Source: CAZAGO01 sp964485045
GTDB lineage: Archaea; Nanobdellota; Nanobdellia; Pacearchaeales; GW2011-AR1
Assembly (NCBI GenBank): GCA_964485045.1
Contig: CAZAGO010000017.1
Location: forward strand, 1 to 16,292
DNA: 16,292 nt
Reading direction: 5' to 3'
The position numbers and the translations under genes are program-made. The notes below the pieces were generated by a model, which worked only from the letters and a program-made list of their open reading frames with translations, did not search any database and was not told the origin of the DNA. Below, piece after piece: positions 13,538 through 16,292 of the stretch. The stretch's first letter is position 1; each line of letters opens with the position of its first letter.

Positions 13538-14076
13538 TTAAAAATCTCCAAATACCCATATATTGTAGATCCATTAAGGATATTATTTAATAGTCCTGGA
13601 TTTTTCAATTTCATTTTATCAAATTCTTCAGATGATTTAACCATTAACTGGATTGGAGACTTTAATTTTTTTTCAAAGGAAGCTAAAGAGGCTTCTTTTT
13701 TTATAGGGCTTAAAATAAACAAATCTATATCACTTTTGGAGATATTTTCTCCTTTTGAATAGCTTCCAAATAAAATAATTGTCTTTGGATGATTAAAGAA
13801 TTTAATTAGGTATTCGATTAGCCCAGATTTTTCAATTTTATTCAAATTGTATTCTATTTTTAATTTTTTAAATTTCTCTCTTTCAGAATTAGCTTTGAAG
13901 CAAAGATGATTCAATTTTTTTTCTGATTTAAGAAAATTTTCTCTTTCAAGTTCTTTTAGGTATTTGGAAATAGTTGTTGGAGATTTTTTTAAAATTTTAG
14001 AAATTTGTCTCACATGAAACTCTTTTTCCGGTTCCTCTAAAAATAGTTCTAGAATTTTTGAATTATTATTGTCCAT
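13534..14076 (-). CDS. wHTH-fused minimal nucleotidyltransferase (MNT), putative antitoxin
   Basis: A 180-residue protein with two parts. Residues 1-60 form a winged helix (EKEFHVRQISKILKKSPTTISKYLKELERENFL, with recognition helix around PTTISKYLKEL). Residues about 95-175 form a minimal nucleotidyltransferase with LFGSYSKGENISKSDIDLFI, the GS-x10-D-x-D signature (G104, S105, D116, D118). The third acidic residue seen in many MNTs is not evident in the strand PIQLMVK. MNT proteins neutralise HEPN toxins by AMPylation or binding. The start ATG 14076 is favoured over ATG 14088 because a TATA box is centred 25-26 nt upstream of it (leaderless). Three TGTCCAT boxes surround that promoter, a likely binding site for the protein's own winged helix. 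It overlaps the HEPN gene by ATGA. Confidence 0.82.
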   Translation of the reverse strand: MDNNNSKILELFLEEPEKEFHVRQISKILKKSPTTISKYLKELERENFLKSEKKLNHLCFKANSEREKFKKLKIEYNLNKIEKSGLIEYLIKFFNHPKTIILFGSYSKGENISKSDIDLFILSPIKKEASLASFEKKLKSPIQLMVKSSEEFDKMKLKNPGLLNNILNGSTIYGYLEIFK

Positions 14077-14116
14077 TTTAATGCACATATGTCCATAATA
14101 TAAAACACTTGTCCAT
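14070..14116 (-). promoter_or_regulatory. Promoter with three 20-bp-spaced TGTCCAT boxes
   Basis: TGTCCAT occurs at 14070-14076, 14090-14096 and 14110-14116 (+ strand), i.e. at exactly 20-bp intervals. The first and last share the longer form TTGTCCATTTT. The TATA box (TTTTATAT on the minus strand, 14098-14105) lies between the second and third box, and the first box overlaps the start codon. The boxes would be on one face of the DNA helix. Confidence 0.75.
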
Positions 14117-14151
14117 TTTTAAATCTTTTTAATTAAAAAATCTTAATCTTT

Positions 14152-14661
14152 TTACCTTCTTATTTTAACGAGTGGGCTTCCTCCATATTCTTGTTCTAAA
14201 ACAAGAGTAACTCTGCCATTTTTATTTTGAAAGCACAAAGGATTTTCTTGACCAGTCATTTCATAGAGATTTATGCGTTCTATTTTTGAAGATCTCGTTA
14301 ATTGAGAAGAACCAATAGGGTAAAATAATAGATTATCCTCTTTTCCAGCATACATTTTTAATTCTTCATATATGCTCGCCTTTGATCCTCTTTCTGGAGC
14401 ATCAGTGTATATGAAACACACTTCCTTTATTTTTTTTGGAAGAACATATGAAAATTCATCCATTCCTTGATTTGCTTTCCAAAAAGAATTAACATCATTT
14501 TGTAAATTATCTAAAAATCTTTCTGCCTCCATTTTGCTTTTCATTTCAAGAAAATTCATTATAGCATAAATTGCAAATGCTAAAAAAAAGATTATAAGTA
14601 TTACCGAAAAAATAAATCCAAAAGACAAATCTATTTGCGCTCTTTTATGTAACCTCTTCAT
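14152..14661 (-). CDS. Pilin-like protein with class III-type leader
   Basis: A 169-residue protein beginning MKRLHKRAQIDLSFGFIFSV. KRA|Q followed by a hydrophobic helix (FGFIFSVILIIFFLAFAIYAIM) is the same leader type as in the pilin-like genes further along. A charged helix follows (LEMKSKMEAERFLDNLQNDVNSFW) and then a globular part with two cysteines (KEVCFIYTDAPERG and NPLCFQNKNGRV). It has its own promoter (TTTATAAATA on the minus strand, 14681-14690, centred about 25 nt before the ATG). It is separated by 75 nt from the MNT/HEPN/pilin operon, so it is probably transcribed separately. It may be part of the same surface structure; this is inference. Confidence 0.7.
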   Translation of the reverse strand: MKRLHKRAQIDLSFGFIFSVILIIFFLAFAIYAIMNFLEMKSKMEAERFLDNLQNDVNSFWKANQGMDEFSYVLPKKIKEVCFIYTDAPERGSKASIYEELKMYAGKEDNLLFYPIGSSQLTRSSKIERINLYEMTGQENPLCFQNKNGRVTLVLEQEYGGSPLVKIRR

Positions 14662-14680
14662 ACTTCAAAAAGAATTCTCT

Positions 14681-14693
14681 TATTTATAAAAGT
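14681..14693 (-). promoter_or_regulatory. Leaderless promoter of the pilin-like gene at 14661
   Basis: Minus-strand ACTTTTATAAATA (14681-14693) contains TTTATAAATA centred 25 nt upstream of ATG 14661. Confidence 0.75.
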
Positions 14694-14717
14694 TTATTAT
14701 ATTAATATAAAAATATT

Positions 14718-16292
14718 TTAATCTTCTTCTATATCTATTTTTTCTTGAGGTCTTAAAATCATACTACACTGGTTTGGATAAGGTTGGTTTTCATATTTAT
14801 CCATACATTTTATATAGAATGTTTTTCCGGTATCCCATGAGACATAGTGTTGTGTTTGATTTACATCTATTGAAGACATCTCTAAACCATCTTCAATATT
14901 ATATAAACAATCATTAAATCCATACACACACATAGCAGATTCATCAGTAATTATTTTAAGATTTGATTCTTCGTTGTAGGCTCTAACTATAATTGGACTG
15001 AACGTATCTGTTTCAACTTTAAATATAGTTTTATTTGTATCCACATTTCCTCCCAAGTCAACACATTTTACGTAATAAGTATACTCTCCAGAAGGTAAAT
15101 ATAATTCCTGAGAATGTAAATAAGAATTTGTATTAAAGAACATTACATAGTCCTCTGTTGTTTCAGTTGGGCTGTAATAACATGTAGAGTTTCCTTCTTG
15201 ATATCCTGCTGAAGTCTTAACACCCAAAGTTACTTTTACAACATCTGTTGAATCTTTTATTGTTTCATTTGGAGAAACCTCATTTATAATAAGAGGCTTA
15301 GTTCCAATAAGACTAAACTTATATGATTCTGTGTTTCTGTTTCTATCTGATTCTGAAGCAGAAGGATTATCTTCACATCTTATGTAAAAGTTATTATCTA
15401 TATTATCTTTTATTCCATTTAAAGTGGTCTTACACTTGTAAACCATCTGAGCATTCATTTCTATTACACTTGAAGAGCAAGTCATTTTATTTTCCATATC
15501 TTCATATGACTGATCAAGATGACCCCATTTACACGTGGCCGGTTCATTAGTATACGTTTCAAAGTTTATTGAACTCTGATTGAAAGAGACAGGCATGCCG
15601 TTCAATAGATTTGTAGCCACAATCATTGGCGGAGTTGTATCTGGGCCTTTTTCTACACAGAATCTGAAAACCCAAGTAGCAACATTTTCATTTCCGTTTG
15701 AATCTAAACATCTTATGAATAAGCTGTACTCTCCATTATTTTGTATTGTTATATTCTCTGCAGCTAAATTAGATGATCCAGGCAAACTCATTATTTGAGT
15801 GTGATTATATAAGAAAGCAGGAGTTCCACCAAGATAATATGACATGTTTGCAAAGCTATCCTTTCTCACATAATCTAATTTACATGATGCAGGTTCGTCT
15901 GTAATTATTCCAAATTCAAGAGGAGTGAATGCTTTTATACATCCATCTTTTGATTGCTCGTATACTATTTTCGTTCCTACATCAGGAGGAGAGACGCTCG
16001 TGTCAGGAGTGTATCTATGATTCTTAGATAAAGAATCTTTCCATAAACTAATTATTGGAGGAGTTACATCATTTCTATTTATCCAGGTGCATTTCTCCTC
16101 TGCAGTTCCTTTATTTATAATTTCACATGATTGTCCTAAACTTCTACATTGATATTCTGAGCAAGGAAGTATGCTTTGCTTATTACACTGTTCACACATA
16201 TTTCCACCTACAGGCGCTTGCCATTGTTCACACGTGAATGAAATAGTCTCGGTATCTTCTGATTTGTATGTTTTATAAAGTATAATTGCTGC
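14718..16292 (-). CDS. Cys-rich modular surface protein (5' end outside the window)
   Basis: The frame stays open from the stop at 14718 to the right edge, giving 524 visible residues; the ATG at 16199 is internal, since a further 31 codons upstream are open. The first visible residues (AAIILYKTYK) could be the end of an N-terminal membrane helix, so a pilin-type leader may lie just outside. A Cys-rich segment follows (CEQCNKQ...CSEYQCRSLGQSC...KC), and then about four repeated beta-rich modules. Each begins near E-P-A-x-C (ITDEPASCKL, TNEPATCKWG, GNSTCYY, TDESAMCVYG) and ends near Y/F-x-I/V-R/K-C-x-D (LFIRCLD, FYIRCED, YYVKCVD, FYIKCMD), which suggests one disulphide per module. D-T-T-P-P links are typical of Ig-like surface repeats. 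It is probably an exported adhesin or filament-associated protein; no enzyme motif. Confidence 0.7.
   Translation of the reverse strand, partial: AAIILYKTYKSEDTETISFTCEQWQAPVGGNMCEQCNKQSILPCSEYQCRSLGQSCEIINKGTAEEKCTWINRNDVTPPIISLWKDSLSKNHRYTPDTSVSPPDVGTKIVYEQSKDGCIKAFTPLEFGIITDEPASCKLDYVRKDSFANMSYYLGGTPAFLYNHTQIMSLPGSSNLAAENITIQNNGEYSLFIRCLDSNGNENVATWVFRFCVEKGPDTTPPMIVATNLLNGMPVSFNQSSINFETYTNEPATCKWGHLDQSYEDMENKMTCSSSVIEMNAQMVYKCKTTLNGIKDNIDNNFYIRCEDNPSASESDRNRNTESYKFSLIGTKPLIINEVSPNETIKDSTDVVKVTLGVKTSAGYQEGNSTCYYSPTETTEDYVMFFNTNSYLHSQELYLPSGEYTYYVKCVDLGGNVDTNKTIFKVETDTFSPIIVRAYNEESNLKIITDESAMCVYGFNDCLYNIEDGLEMSSIDVNQTQHYVSWDTGKTFYIKCMDKYENQPYPNQCSMILRPQEKIDIEED

Noticed and set aside
14077..14088. 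ATG 14088 as the start of the MNT gene
   Set aside because: It is only about 13 nt from the TATA centre, so the transcript would not include it; ATG 14076 fits.

Overview
The window looks like a piece of a DPANN archaeon, most likely a Pacearchaeota/Woesearchaeota-type genome. The evidence is archaeal information-processing genes (ribosomal protein L37Ae, RNA polymerase subunit Rpo12, prefoldin beta), archaeal SepF and Dph2, an S-layer protein, an archaeosortase, several pilin-like proteins with class III-type leaders, and TATA boxes placed about 25 nt before start codons (leaderless transcripts). Base composition is strongly AT-rich except in the S-layer gene and in a GC-rich tandem repeat at the left edge. 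Two 100-N runs show that this is a scaffold with unsized gaps.

Layout. 1-145: GC-rich 90-bp tandem repeat with tRNA-like fragments. 182-882: rpl37Ae, rpoP and pfdB in one tight + strand operon. 933-2016: sepF and a shortened dph2, each with its own leaderless promoter. 2006-2398 (-): small membrane protein. 2564-5444 (+): secreted membrane-anchored surface protein, archaeosortase-like enzyme and DedA-family protein. 5416-6676 (-): two similar single-pass membrane proteins behind a promoter flanked by a perfect 12-bp inverted repeat. 6782-7407 (-): winged-helix/RelE-type toxin-antitoxin pair. 7664-10168 (-): large S-layer protein, with a strong promoter and a structured leader of about 255 nt that carries a possible 37-codon upstream ORF. 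10599-10955 (+): winged-helix regulator of HVO_A0114 type. 10965-14076 (-): an operon linked by very short gaps and ATGA overlaps that begins with a wHTH-MNT nucleotidyltransferase and a HEPN protein and continues into three pilin-like genes. The last of these carries a 45-bp in-frame tandem repeat that re-duplicates its prepilin-peptidase motif and coincides with an assembly gap. 14152-16292 (-): another pilin-like protein and a Cys-rich modular surface protein cut by the window edge.

Functional theme: apart from the housekeeping block on the left, most of the window builds or regulates the cell surface (S-layer, sortase-like processing, pilin-like proteins, secreted Cys-rich proteins), with two toxin-antitoxin-like modules in between. 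The most unusual features are the HEPN/MNT pair fused transcriptionally to pilin genes behind a promoter with three TGTCCAT boxes at exact 20-bp spacing, the repeat-extended pilin leader, the S-layer leader with a coupled uORF, and the two-domain Dph2 that lacks one cluster cysteine.
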